From assembly GCA_030844895.1 (NCBI GenBank), contig JAUTDX010002098.1, positions 1 through 64,000 of the forward strand: a stretch of 64,000 nt of DNA. The letters run 5' to 3'. The notes below the pieces were generated by a model. The model was not told the origin of the DNA, made no database searches, and was given only the letters and a program-made list of their open reading frames with translations. Source of the stretch: Ambrosia x helenae. Taxonomy: Eukaryota > Streptophyta > Magnoliopsida > Asterales > Asteraceae. The position numbers and the translations under genes were made by a program. Below are positions 1 through 9,746 of the stretch, one piece after another (the stretch's first letter is position 1; each line of letters begins with the position of its first letter).

Positions 1-147
1 TAATATAGGCGATACAATTACAAGGAAAGGTGAAAGATTACAGGAACATATTTGGAAAGTAAATAACTACAATTAACAACCTTTGACTTCCACAATAGAA
101 ACGTATATTTTTGAACTTTTAACCTTGTGTAGTGGTATCCGTAATAC

Positions 148-435
148 TATAAGGAGACTTCAGAGAAGGCGGCAGGGAGGAACCTGTGTTTCAATACAGC
201 TTCAGCAATTCGCCTGTTCTTGAAGTCAGGATTCAACATCATCTGCATTTCATCAAAAATAAAATAAAAAAATAATAGTCAAATAATCCTGATGTGTCAA
301 ATAAAAACACACAATTCCATAAAAAGAAAAATCAGAGTAATGAAACATAACCTGCAATAACTCCCAGCCAGCACCATCACCTGAATCCGAAAACTTAACA
401 GCGTCTAGAAACCGATCATCAGCTAAGAAATACCT
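148..435 (-). pseudogene. Kinase-like C-terminal gene fragment (two exons)
   Basis: On the minus strand a coding stretch ending in GAGWELLQ stops at a GT donor (exon end at 352). It resumes after an AG acceptor at 242 with MMLNPDFKNRRIAEAVLKHR and ends at a stop at 148-150. Seen: the splice signals are good and the frame is open across the junction. Inference: the pattern LLQMMLNPD...R.AEAVLKHRF resembles the last helices of a Ser/Thr protein kinase C-lobe, where the usual form is L..ML..DP..R.....L.H.F. No catalytic motifs (VAIK, HRD, DFG) are present, so at most this is a kinase tail. It lies on the same strand as acyl-CoA synthetase and Rav1 fragments just upstream, which suggests a captured fragment and not the end of one real gene. 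The kinase assignment is tentative. Confidence 0.4.
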
Positions 436-917
436 AATCAAAACACAGGCAGAACACGTGTATAATTTATGGCTTCAAGATATTATTAAAAGAAAATTAG
501 TAAGTTGTTACTCTCTAGTAGCTGCAAGATCAAGTTTGAAAGTGGTCTCTAGCAGCCTCTGATTGTTTAAAACCACAATTATATATTTATAAAGCAAGGA
601 TGAAAATGGGCGTAAAAATAGTTATGTGAAACTTGCTTGCAATGAAAGACGATCCACAATTCCTGCTTCATAAAATGGAATAAAAGCCAAGTATGCAAAA
701 AGAAGACCAGCTCCATAACTATATACATAAAAAAGAATAACCAAGTATGAGTAAACAAAATATATTAAAAACCAAAAACATAACATACTAATGCGTGTCC
801 GGAGTTCCCACCTCATTAAGAGAGTGATATTCTGACGGATTTACCCCTGAAACCATCACAGGTTTGTAATTGGCATTCATATTACCAAAAAAATTATAAC
901 AATAATACATGATCTAC

Positions 918-1033
918 CTGAAATGCAATTAACCATTCTGCTCGTGTATCAGAAAAATAGCTATTCGAGTATCTGGATCATGGCCAACGTGAATAAGTCG
1001 AGATGAAAAGTGGCAAACACGCTCAAATACTTG
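918..1033 (-). pseudogene. Long-chain acyl-CoA synthetase exon fragment
   Basis: Minus-strand translation gives VFERVCHFSSRLIHVGHDPD followed, after a one-base slip in a T run, by IAIFSDTRAEWLIAFQ and a GT donor at the exon end (918). This matches a conserved exon of plant LACS8/LACS9-type AMP-forming acyl-CoA synthetases (family knowledge), upstream of the ATP/AMP motif. The family activates fatty acids to acyl-CoA. The one-base deletion breaks the frame, so the piece cannot code as it stands. Its 5' edge abuts a duplicated end of a Rav1-type exon at about 1036-1040, which is an abnormal junction. It and the fragment at 1628-1697 probably come from the same LACS gene, with Rav1 material wedged between them. 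Confidence 0.7.
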
Positions 1034-1039
1034 TCTAAC

Positions 1040-1105
1040 CTGAAAATTATGTGAAAGAAATGCCACTAATGGCTTGTCTTTTTCATCTTTACTGATTTTA
1101 TAAAT
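1040..1105 (-). repeat. Duplicated 3' end of the Rav1-type exon
   Basis: About 66 bp repeats the end of the exon at 1162-1326, with an offset of about 122 bp. Both copies encode SKDEKDKPLVAFLS..NFQ and end at a GT donor. The copies differ at a few bases. This copy runs directly into the LACS fragment, so it marks a rearrangement junction. Confidence 0.75.
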
Positions 1106-1161
1106 CAAACTTCATGATAGTTGTTAAAAAGATCATATTGATGATTTGAGGTTGTACTAAC

Positions 1162-1572
1162 CTGAAAATTACGTGAAAGAAATGCCACTAATGGCTTGTC
1201 TTTTTCATCTTTACTGAGTTTATAAAGACCTGCCAAAACTTGCAGCCTGTTTAAAGCTATGTAAAGCAGCGTGCAAGCTTTTGGATCCTTATTTTTCAAA
1301 TAGTGCTGTTTTGCCAACCTCTCCATCTGCAACGAAGAAATTGATAGTTGACTTTTTGTTAGAAATATATAAGATCACATTTGACTTCTGAAATCAAGCA
1401 AGTCAGAGCGCGATATAGCACCTTAACTCGCAACTGTGATTTATTTGTGTACCAATATCCAATACCCATGTTACGCATTTCTTGCCAAGATGAATCATTA
1501 TTCAGCAAAGAATCAAATAAATTGTCTTGACAATCAGAGTGGGAAGCCCAAGCAATAAAGGCTGAGTCAAAC
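1162..1572 (-). pseudogene. Rav1/DMXL-type protein fragment (two exons)
   Basis: Two minus-strand exons (about 1572-1422 and 1326-1162) join in frame. They read NDSSWQEMRNMGIGYWYTNK...QLRVK, then MERLAKQHYLKNKDPKACTL and IALNRLQVLAGLYKLSKDEK, ending in FLSRNFQ. Splice sites are canonical (donor at 1421, acceptor before 1326). From family knowledge this is a conserved block in the RAVE-complex Rav1p C-terminal domain of plant DmX-like/WD40 proteins, which regulate V-ATPase assembly. Full proteins exceed 2000 residues and only about 100 are present here. No WD40 repeats are found in the window, so this is a fragment, most likely captured or left by a duplication. Confidence 0.75.
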
Positions 1573-1627
1573 GGTTAATTCGCCCACTGATGGCAACTTC
1601 CTGACTCTCCTTGCACAATACAACTGC

Positions 1628-1697
1628 TGAAACCTGGTTCACCACCAACTTCAACTGGAACCCCTCTCAGTTTCACCTTCTTCTTTACCACAAACAT
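1628..1697 (-). pseudogene. Acyl-CoA synthetase N-terminal fragment
   Basis: Minus-strand translation gives MFVVKKKVKLRGVPVEVGGE followed by PGF. The signature GVPVEVGGEPG preceded by lysines is typical of the start of the soluble part of plant LACS8/9-like long-chain acyl-CoA synthetases (family knowledge). After PGF the similarity ends and the frame runs into a stop. With 918-1033 it forms a discontinuous LACS remnant. Confidence 0.6.
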
Positions 1698-2223
1698 TGA
1701 AGAAAGAACCAACCGTAAACATATATAAACATAATCAATGAATCAAAAATAGAGACAAACTCAATAAAATTTTATTTAAATCAGATATAAAACAGTTCAA
1801 CAACAAACAATACATCAATAGTTTACCGACATAGTATTTTGATCTAAAACAGTTTCAACAACACAAAATACAACAAAAGTTTCAAATCAGATTAAACATA
1901 ATCATTAAACATATTCAATCAGGGTATGTTCATATATGCAACAACAAATACATCAACATTCAAAGGTAAATCATATATACATATGAACCCTAAAAAAATA
2001 ATCGCACATCAACCCTAAAACACGAACCCTAAAACTAATATTAATAAACCTGACCAATAATAGACGTAAACGCAAGTATTATAAGGTAAATAATTGAAAT
2101 CAAACAAAACACACACAAAAAAACTTAATCGACAAACAAATCAGGAAGAAAAACGAAAAAAAATCAGAGAAAACAGATATATGAAGGACCATTGATTGAC
2201 ATAAGAATAGAAGAGAGAATACC

Positions 2224-2321
2224 TTGAAGATGAGATGAAGAATACGGCAAGAGATGCTCTGATTTGGCCGATCGCGATCGTCGTTGATTAGGGTTATGGT
2301 TTCCAAGAAGGAGTTTATCAA
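2224..2321 (-). other. Start-exon-like sequence of the mosaic locus
   Basis: The minus strand opens with ATG and reads MINSFLETITLINDDRDRPN...HLIFK to a GT donor at about 2223. It is a plausible first exon for a transcript running through the fragments below it. I do not recognise the peptide and it may not be translated. From 1700 to 2223 I see AT-rich, intron-like DNA and no coding signal. Confidence 0.3.
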
Positions 2322-2468
2322 AGAAATTGGGGGTGTGGTTATGTCGCGTGTTTTATTTTGGTTTATATATTTACTCGATTTTGATTTTAAAAAAAAGAAA
2401 ATTTTATTAATTCTCTCAAGGTGCTATGTGGCTTCACAAACGGAGGAGAGATAATTGCTAGGGGGTAA

Positions 2469-2654
2469 ATGATTGCCATGTGTCCAAAATTGCTTCTAAA
2501 TATTATATGTACAGATTATAGCGACCGACAGCCACATCAACTTGTAAAGAATTATGATGATTCATATAAACCAAAATATGTTCCAGTTGTTGATGATCAT
2601 ACTTTCACCCAACACAAAGCAATGATTTCCACTTGGATTTCAAAGGTTTTATGA
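2469..2654 (+). pseudogene. F-box gene fragment, plus orientation
   Basis: The translation contains YKPKYVPVVDDHTFTQHKA, closely matching PKYVSIVDDHTFPQQKV of the intact F-box gene at 57348-58505. Nucleotide similarity is also visible. Only the stretch just after the F-box is kept; the F-box itself and the rest of the F-box-associated domain are missing. A hAT-like element (2664-2848) is inserted at its 3' side, after which similar AT-rich sequence continues. It is a decayed fragment. Confidence 0.65.
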
Positions 2655-2663
2655 TAACAAGAT

Positions 2664-2848
2664 CAGAGGCGAGGGATGTTGAGGGCCAAGGTGGCCCTGG
2701 CCCCTGTTTTTTGGGGCAGTGGTATAAATTTGCGATTTTCGTAGGTAAATCGAGTCTGGGTTGAGTCCGGCCCCCGCCGATTTGCCACTACCGATAGAAA
2801 AAATTTTAGTCTGGCCCCTCCCGATTCAAGAACCAAGCTTCGCCACTG
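2664..2848. mobile_element. hAT-like MITE, 185 bp
   Basis: The element starts CAGAGGCGAGG and ends CTTCGCCACTG, giving imperfect terminal inverted repeats of the form CAGNGGCGANG. It is flanked by a perfect 8-bp duplication AACAAGAT (2656-2663 and 2849-2856). An 8-bp duplication with CAG...CTG ends is typical of the hAT superfamily. It has no coding capacity. Confidence 0.8.
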
Positions 2849-2984
2849 AACAAGATATCAAAGGTTTTTGAAATTAAAGAAGACAGTGGATGGGACACTA
2901 GCATGGCTGCACCACAATCCGTGTTGCCTCGCCAAGATCCAGGCCGAGTTTCACACAATAGGGGCCTTACCTATGAGGGAGGTA

Positions 2985-3110
2985 TACTTGTCTAAATTCT
3001 TGACTTGTCATATCAAATGAAATAACCATATTATAAGACCAACATCACCATCATTAGTAATTACCGACGATAGCAAGCCAATAAAGTAACTCCATCTATA
3101 ACTACACATT
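2985..3110 (-). pseudogene. F-box gene fragment, minus orientation
   Basis: The plus strand here closely follows 57740-57860, the F-box-associated region of the intact minus-strand F-box gene. It includes shared blocks such as TCATATCAAATGAAATAA and AGCAAGCCAATAAAG. The frame is broken. It points opposite to the fragment at 2469-2654, so the locus was rearranged after or during decay. Confidence 0.6.
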
Positions 3111-4726
3111 CAGTATCCCAACATCGGTTATCAAAAATAAAATTCAAACAAAACTTTTTGATTTTTCAAAGTTTATGCTTAAACACACCAAAAATCTTTT
3201 TGAATTTTCAAATAGATTTTGCATAAAAGTAAACTAAACATATTTTTGTGAATTTTCCAGTAAGAGGATCATATCAGTATTGAAACAAGTCATAACTCTT
3301 TTTGATCAATTTTCTGTTTTTTGACATTGAGCATCCTACAACCATTACCAGTATGTTTGTCCACTTAAACTCAAAATCATTATTATTGCTCAGCACTTTA
3401 GATACATTATGTTAATATTAGATACTGAGTAATCTATGGTCCCCACGTTCGCGACACATTCCCGTATCAAGAATTGCACAAAGCTTCATCGTAACGCGTG
3501 ATTATACTGAAGTTATCCGTTAGTTACAAGGTATGAGGCACAGTGGTGACAGGTCAGCAAATTAATGCTTCAAAGCGACTTGTGCACTCTACCAGGGTGA
3601 GGACTAATATCATACATGACTTTCATCATAGTATTGATACGATGCATTAGATAATCTTTGATTATCATCACACATGTTATGTTCCTCGTTCGGTAACTTA
3701 TGGTTTTGGCATTATTAGCTCTTTTAATAAGATACCCTGACTGAATCTAGGTCTGTAAATCAATACAGCAAAAGATCAGTTAGGCCATCCCCAGATAACT
3801 TTCAATATAACAACCCGAAACCTCTTATTTTGGCAATCTATCAAACGAAATTTCGGTACTAAGACCATATGCCAACGATACGTTGATCCACATGATTATC
3901 AGTTATTGATTTTTAAGTTTATATCACCATGCTGAACTTTAAACTTTGATTTCAAGCCTACCAATATATAATTGTAGTGGCTACTCAATGTTTATCAATT
4001 CATTTTGTTTTTAGAGTAGTCTGACAGTCCACTGATGTACTATCATCTCCTCTTTCTCCAGGAAAACTCATTTTTGATTTTCTATTTTTTTATTTATTTT
4101 GATTTTTTCTGAAATTTTTTCTCCCCCTAAAAATCTAAAAATAAGCATATTTTTTTTTTGAATTTTTAAACTTTTGAAGAAAAACAAAATAAAATGATAT
4201 CCGATGCGGTTTACTCATTGAGTTTCAACAACCATTTTCCACACAGATTACTTGACTCAATAAGATCTTTCAATTATTAAAAGCCATTAACAAAGATAAG
4301 AGAGTTTAGAATAAACCGTTTTTGTCGTATCTGTTGTAAAAATCCAAAACCTGAGAGCAATTGCATGAGATTGCAACTTTTTCCGGCTTCACAAGTAGGA
4401 AAAGAGACAAACCACTCTCCTCTCTGTTGACATCATATTTTCCTTCCTCAATAACCTTCCTTGACCTTCACCTCTCCAATAAATAGCTTGTATACAGATG
4501 CTCCACTATTAACTATCAAAGAATAGCTAATATGTCTGTCTGGAACAATCTGCACACTTATTAAACAATTAGCACGAGAGAGGTACCCATCCCTTCACAA
4601 TGATGGGTCGTCCAAGGTCATCAATCCTCGGAACATCAATCCATTCTCCTTTTGAAAAATCAATTGGTTTTTCAATGGATTGATTTGAATTAGAAATTGC
4701 TATAGATTTAGAAAGTGATTTTGGTT
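3111..4726. other. No gene seen; AT-rich, possibly retroelement-derived
   Basis: I find no sizeable reading frame, TIR or Helitron terminus. The sequence is AT-rich with runs such as TTTTTGATTTTTCAAA. The part next to 4727 (about 4560-4726) still reads as protein-like on the minus strand (GEWIDVPRIDDLGRP), continuing the gag remnant. Confidence 0.5.
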
Positions 4727-5482
4727 TCAAACACGTTCAGAGTTTATTTTAGATTTTGTTGAAATTGTTTTAATTTTTGACTTTTCAGATTTCTTATTTG
4801 AAACCTGCTTCTGAACTTTGTTTGGAATCTTCTCAGACTTAACTGATGAAGACCCAGGTTTAGAGTTATTCTTAGGCTTAGCCTTAGAACTCCCCCTTAC
4901 CTTAGCAACCCGTCCATAATCTCCATTTTTATTTAAGGCAATTTTGTTACAATTGTCATACACAACATGTTTCCCCTTTTGCTTCTTGATTGGTTTTGGG
5001 GATACAGGCTTTTTGACATTGCCTGAGTTTCTAGCAAATTTCACTTCGGTCCTTTTCTGTTTAACATACGGACAGGCAGCAACTAAATGCCCACACTCTC
5101 CGCAGTTAAAACAAGACCTATAATCTTCAAAATTACATGCATACCCGTCATCCCAATACCAATAGGGACAATGAGCAGCAATATGACCAACTTCACCACA
5201 TTCAAAACAGTTTCTCCATTCAACATCACCATGAGAATACTGTGGTGAGTTGTTTCCCCAGTAACCATCAAATCGAGAGGTATATGAATAATCATAAGAG
5301 TCATATGATCTAGATGAAAAATTTCTTGAATTCTTTTGATGAGAATTTTTCATCTGATCATTTCCTTTCGATTTGTTTGGTTTTGGTCCTTTTACTTTAG
5401 AACCTTTCTTGTGTTCAATATTTTTCCTTTCAATGTTTTTCTTTTGATCCTCATGTTGGTTAGGATTTAGTTCAAACGACAA
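4727..5482 (-). pseudogene. Ty1/copia gag C-terminal region with two zinc knuckles
   Basis: The minus strand encodes a lysine/serine-rich protein with two CCHC knuckles: CFECGEVGHIAAHC and CFNCGECGHLVAAC, about residues 92-140 of the open stretch. Flanks are basic (KGPKPNKSKGND and many KS/KP repeats). Plant Ty1/copia Gag proteins use such knuckles to bind RNA in virus-like particles. There is no protease, integrase or RT following on this strand, and no upstream Gag core. The stretch begins at a non-ATG codon because the reading frame is cut on its 5' side by the non-LTR insertion at 5501-8791. The upstream continuation beyond 8805 is degraded. A host CCHC protein is possible but less likely. 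Confidence 0.55.
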
Positions 5483-5487
5483 ATGAC

Positions 5488-5500
5488 CAAATTGATGTTA
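5488..5500. repeat. 13-bp target-site duplication of the non-LTR element
   Basis: CAAATTGATGTTA here matches CAAATTGATATTA at 8792-8804 with one mismatch. The pair brackets the element at 5501-8791 and lies directly beside its poly(A) tail. Confidence 0.7.
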
Positions 5501-8500
5501 AAATTTTTTTTTTTAAATAAACATTGGTTTTCATTAAAACGAAAAACGAACTTTACATCACAATAGAAGGTAGACGGGCAACAAGCTGCGCCGCCACCCC
5601 CTTTCTGAATTGCGAACCCTAGTCTACCGAACACAAATCCTTGCCCCCTGGAGATGAACTATTGCTGTGGACGACCCGTTGGACCCTGGTCAAGAAACGA
5701 ATAGCTTCTGGCGCTAGGGAGCCAAAGGTATCAAATGCCAAGGGGATAAAGACATGTTGGTTCTCTGCACAAGCTTTGGCATGCTTATCTACTTTCTTCG
5801 ATTCCGCCTTTCTCGATGCTTGCCCAGCTACAAACCCTGTTTCCCTTAACCCAACCAAAGGAGATACCCCTGTGAGGTCCACGCAAGCATGTTTCCCCCT
5901 CTCCCAACCAAAGACAAGCAGATCTGCTGGTCGCAGGGTGGATCTCCCTTCCGCAGGGTCTGTGAGAAATTCACAGGGGCCTCCTTTTTGGCAGAAATCC
6001 TAGCTCTTCTCAGGATGTCCCACAAAACATCCCTCACCCAGTCATGCCGATATTTGAACCCAGGAGCTCTTTGCAATGAATTGCGTGCTCCCCATATTTA
6101 TCCATGCAAGCTTTACGGAAGATGGGGCATGTTTCATCTTCCTGATACATAGGGATCATCAGCCGGTACTTAAGTATAGCCGTGTATTCCACTGCAGACA
6201 TGCATTGACCCAAACCCTCAATCGGGATAACGGTCAAAAAATCCTGAGCATGAGGACCCTTCAGGCATTCAATCACCGCCTTTTGGCGGGAGGACAACTC
6301 AAAAACTTCTCCCAGGCTCTGAGCAGTTTTGCTAAACAGAGCATTCGCCAAAGTTTTTTGTGGCTTTGAGGGGGGGTGTCCTTATTAGAAAAACCGCCAA
6401 TATCAAAGTCCGGGAGATAGACATTTAAGCGTTCGAGTGCCTGTTGATAGTCCGAGTCTAGCCCGATGACCCCACAGTTTCGAAGGATATGATCCTGAAG
6501 TTTCCAAGACTGAGCTCTAGACGCCACAAAGGCATAAACCCCAACATCTCGAGCTGAAAGAAGGCCCAAACCACCTAAACGCATTGGCAATGATGCCAAC
6601 CGCCATTGGAGGTCCCCGAAGAAGGGGCCACCACACACGACTAAATCTTCAATAGCCTCCCGGAGGCCATCATCGAAAAGGGATACCGCATCCACCATCA
6701 AGTGGGGTTGACAAGTTCGCAACCCAAAAAGTAACTTAGCGACCCCCATGCATGACCTAAGTAGGAGGAGTTCACTTTGGGGATCCCTAAGGCGGGGCAG
6801 GAGTTTCATAAGGTCCACCGCAACCGAGGCCCGCCGCCCTGCCAACTCCCCAATAAAGATAGGATCTCGGCAAACAGCCCCACCAAGGAGCTTAACCCCT
6901 CTCTCTAGTCTACCAATCCCTCTCGGGAAAAGCCCTTCCTGAACTTTCAGCCCATCACACGTCGGCCAAAAGACCTCTGTTTTCTTAATATTGAGATGAA
7001 GCCCCAGAGACGGCCCATGCTCATTGATGATGTCTAAAGCCTTAGCAACCTCAGCTGCGTTGCCTATAATCGTCCCATCATCTAAATACCAAGCATGAAA
7101 CGGGAGGTTACAGTGTTCCTGAACCCGCAGATAAGGGGGTGTAAGGCAAGAGCAAAGAGAAGGCCCCAAAGGATCTCCTTGCTGCACTCCGGTAGTAGCC
7201 CCAATACAATCATTACCCACATACAGCCTAGCAGGCTGCGCATAAAGGAACTGGACCCATGGATAGATAGACGGGCACCGTTGGTGAACCTCTTGGAGAA
7301 AGGCTATGCGGTCGACCATGTTGAAAGCATTGGAGAAGTCTACTGTAAGCAGAGCTAAGGAACCATCCGCATGAAAAGAGTTGAGGAACCTGTTGGCACT
7401 GTGAAGCACCGCCTCTGCCCCATTTGGTATCCCTACTCCAAATTGAAAGTCCCTAGGTACTGGGCAATGTGCTTCCCAACCTTCTTCATAGCCACTTTAG
7501 AAACCAACCTTCGCCAAATGCTCCCCACAGCAATAGGCCTAATTCCATTATCGGGCTTCAATAAGGGGGTAAGGGGGGCCGAGGCAACAAACTCGGCAAG
7601 TTTCTTAGGGCAGGCCCCCCCAAGCCATAAGTTGACGACTTCAGTGATGGCCGCGAGCAAACCCAAGGAAGTAACCGAGCCTTCGCCACCAATAGCATCC
7701 AACAGGTGTTGGGCCCGTATCCCGTCCCTGCCGCAAGACGTCCCTTTAGGGAAGGAGCGATACATCTGAGCACACAATCCCCATCTACAGATAGAGCGGG
7801 TTGGGCGATAGGGTTAGAAGGCAATGATGGAGGCATCACCACTGGGTGTTTATCAATGAGGGCTTTCATGGTCGATTCACATAGAGGGGCAACCCCACTG
7901 GAGCACAAAACCTTAACTGCTACCGTGAAATGCCCATCCCTGACTTTTCGAAGACATTGCTTAATATTAGGCTCCCTCTCATTGTCTTCTTCCCTTCTGG
8001 CTTCTCCCCTAGGTACCACAACCTCCCCCATGTTATCCAAGAGGGAAGAGACCAAGACTGCAAACCCAGACCCATCTTTCCATGCTGTAAGTGCTTGCAT
8101 GATACTACTACACTGCAGAGATTTCCTGTTGCCTGATCTTCGCTCCTGTCTAGAGGACGGTCTGACCACCCTCAGGGTTAAACCGCGGAAGCAATAACAA
8201 TTGGACCCAATTGTCAACCGAGCCTGGCGTCGCCACCACTTTGCGTAAGGCACCTGTTAACACTTGGACGAACATTAGACGACAACCGGGGGGAATGCTT
8301 TTAACAGTTTGAATAGGGAGGGAAAAAACACGCTCGAGGAGGGCAACATCCCCAACCATCCTGGTTGGGTGAAGTGGGTTTGCGTCGACTACCACTTGAC
8401 ATGGTTTCCGTATCCCAACAATGAAATCTTCAACATCTCCCGAGGCCATGGCGAACGATACAACCTCATCATTATGCTTGCACCCCCTACTAAGAGCGTG

Positions 8501-8791
8501 CATCACCATGCACCTCCCACATAACCATTTATCTCCTGCCCTGAGAACTTCCCCAACATCCAAAAAAAAGGTCCAGATCCTTCGAGATAGCCTCCTTCAT
8601 AGATAGTCTTCGGTTTGTCTGCCTTGAGATGAGTGCTTTGTATGTGTTCAAGAAGGCGGAAAAATCCGCCAAACCCCGGTTTACCATCTTTACAATCGTG
8701 ATAATGTTTAAAGGGCAGGCCCTTAAACCACTAACAGAGCCCTGCACAGAGCCTCCTGACTTGACATTCCGGGCCTTCCTGGCAGATTTAA
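5501..8791 (-). mobile_element. Non-LTR retrotransposon with RLE-type C-terminus, 5'-truncated
   Basis: About 3.3 kb on the minus strand ends in a poly(A) tract (the plus-strand T run near 5501-5515). It is flanked by a 13-bp duplication (5488-5500, 8792-8804) and sits inside a copia gag remnant. Coding remains run from 8747 to 5619. The 5' end is probably truncated because coding begins at the very edge. The domain order (cysteine/histidine-rich N-terminal segment, RT, CCHC-like finger, endonuclease-like C-terminus) is that of site-specific R2-group non-LTR elements. It lacks the APE endonuclease plus L1-style RT seen in the LINEs at 14.2 and 56 kb. Confidence 0.7.
5619..8747 (-). pseudogene. 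Reverse transcriptase / restriction-like endonuclease ORF, frameshifted
   Basis: The reading frame is split into at least six overlapping pieces by frameshifts. In order on the minus strand: a Cys/His cluster CGRC...H...C near 8500; an RT N-part (GRDGIRAQHLLDAIGG, 7700) with TPLLKPDNGIRPIAVG; RT core LLTVDFSNAFNMVDR and GVQQGDPLGPSL; and the catalytic box WYLDDGTI, with YLDD in place of the usual YADD. After the RT come CPIFRKACMDKYGEHAIHC (CCHC-like finger, about 6110) and RHDWVRDVLW. Then ADLLVFGWERG and ACVDLTGVSP, which together look like a PD-(D/E)XK restriction-like endonuclease (about 5840-6060). The element would reverse-transcribe its RNA at a nicked target, but with these breaks it is dead. 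The RT call is firm; the endonuclease call rests on spacing and motif shape only. Confidence 0.75.
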
Positions 8792-8804
8792 CAAATTGAT
8801 ATTA

Positions 8805-9270
8805 TCAACATATATACATTTGAGTAAAGATTGTTCAATATTATCAATTGGAAAATCTTTATTGAGACAAGCATTTTATGATTTTGATTGTCAATCTTAG
8901 AAATCGCAGGCCTAAAATCCATGTTGCTCAATTGAACTTTTTTAGAGGTATTTCGTGAACTCAATGAATCTGTTGTTTTTTAATCATTTACTCTGTTTTT
9001 AGAGGTATTTCGTGCGTTTGTTTTCAGTGTTTCGATTATATTTTCAATTGTTTGTGAAGTGATCATGTATGTTTTATGGAATTTTGGCGTTTCGGCCAGA
9101 GGATTCTTGTGAAATTAGTTGGTTTTTATCTTCTAATTAGGGCTTAATTTAGGTATAGGTTAATCTATAATGGTGTCTGTTGTGCTCCCTATCATATATT
9201 TTGATTTGCAGCCAGAAAATGAAAAACGATATGCCTGATTAATAATGGGTCAAGGCATGAGTATTTAAGA
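8805..9270. other. No gene seen
   Basis: AT-rich sequence with a short direct repeat (TTTTAGAGGTATTTCGTG near 8939 and 8997). The part next to 8805 may be the 5' continuation of the copia gag remnant, but its frames are closed. Confidence 0.4.
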
Positions 9271-9530
9271 TATGCTTAAAATCTTGTTTGGTTCATTTGT
9301 TACAGAGTGATATTTGCGGATTGGTATCATGGCTACAAGAGTTTTAGAAAAAGAATTTAAAACTAGATGAAGCAAATAAAAGATTGACGTCAAAGGTTAA
9401 GAATTTTTTGATACATTCTTGTGGTTTAATCCATCTTATTAGTTTGTAATTGGTGATGTTAATATAGTTTATGATCTTCTTTATTGTTAAGCTTCATTCA
9501 TAATTTAATGGGTCGATCTCAACTTTTGTG
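9271..9530 (+). repeat. Dispersed repeat, copy 1 (partner at 36046-36306)
   Basis: About 260 bp beginning TATGCTTAAAATCTTG and ending near TCGATCTCAACTTTTG is repeated in the same orientation at 36046-36306 with moderate divergence. Both copies contain a short exon-like string resembling LDEANKRLTSK followed by GT, but frames are broken. At copy 2 it directly follows an alcohol dehydrogenase fragment; here no such fragment is visible. I do not know its origin. Confidence 0.8.
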
Positions 9531-9746
9531 TTTTTCTTGTATGCCAAGCATATACACATTAGGCGTTCTCATGTTTATGGGTTCTCAAGGTGTCTCACAA
9601 AACTTGGAAAAGTCTACGTAGACGTTTCTTCCATGTGGCATATGTTTCAACAAACTTATACCACATGCAAGCTACAAATCATACGTTAAGATCCATATTC
9701 TTTTTTTTTAAGAAAATTTTGATTTAATATTTAGCCCTTCATAATA
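9531..9746. other. No gene seen
   Basis: Short AT-rich spacer between the dispersed repeat and the Helitron 3' end. Nothing recognisable. Confidence 0.4.

Noticed and set aside
5641..8606. Several plus-strand reading frames of 60-163 codons
   Set aside because: They lie opposite the minus-strand RT/endonuclease ORF and have no protein features; they are antisense shadows of GC-rich coding sequence.
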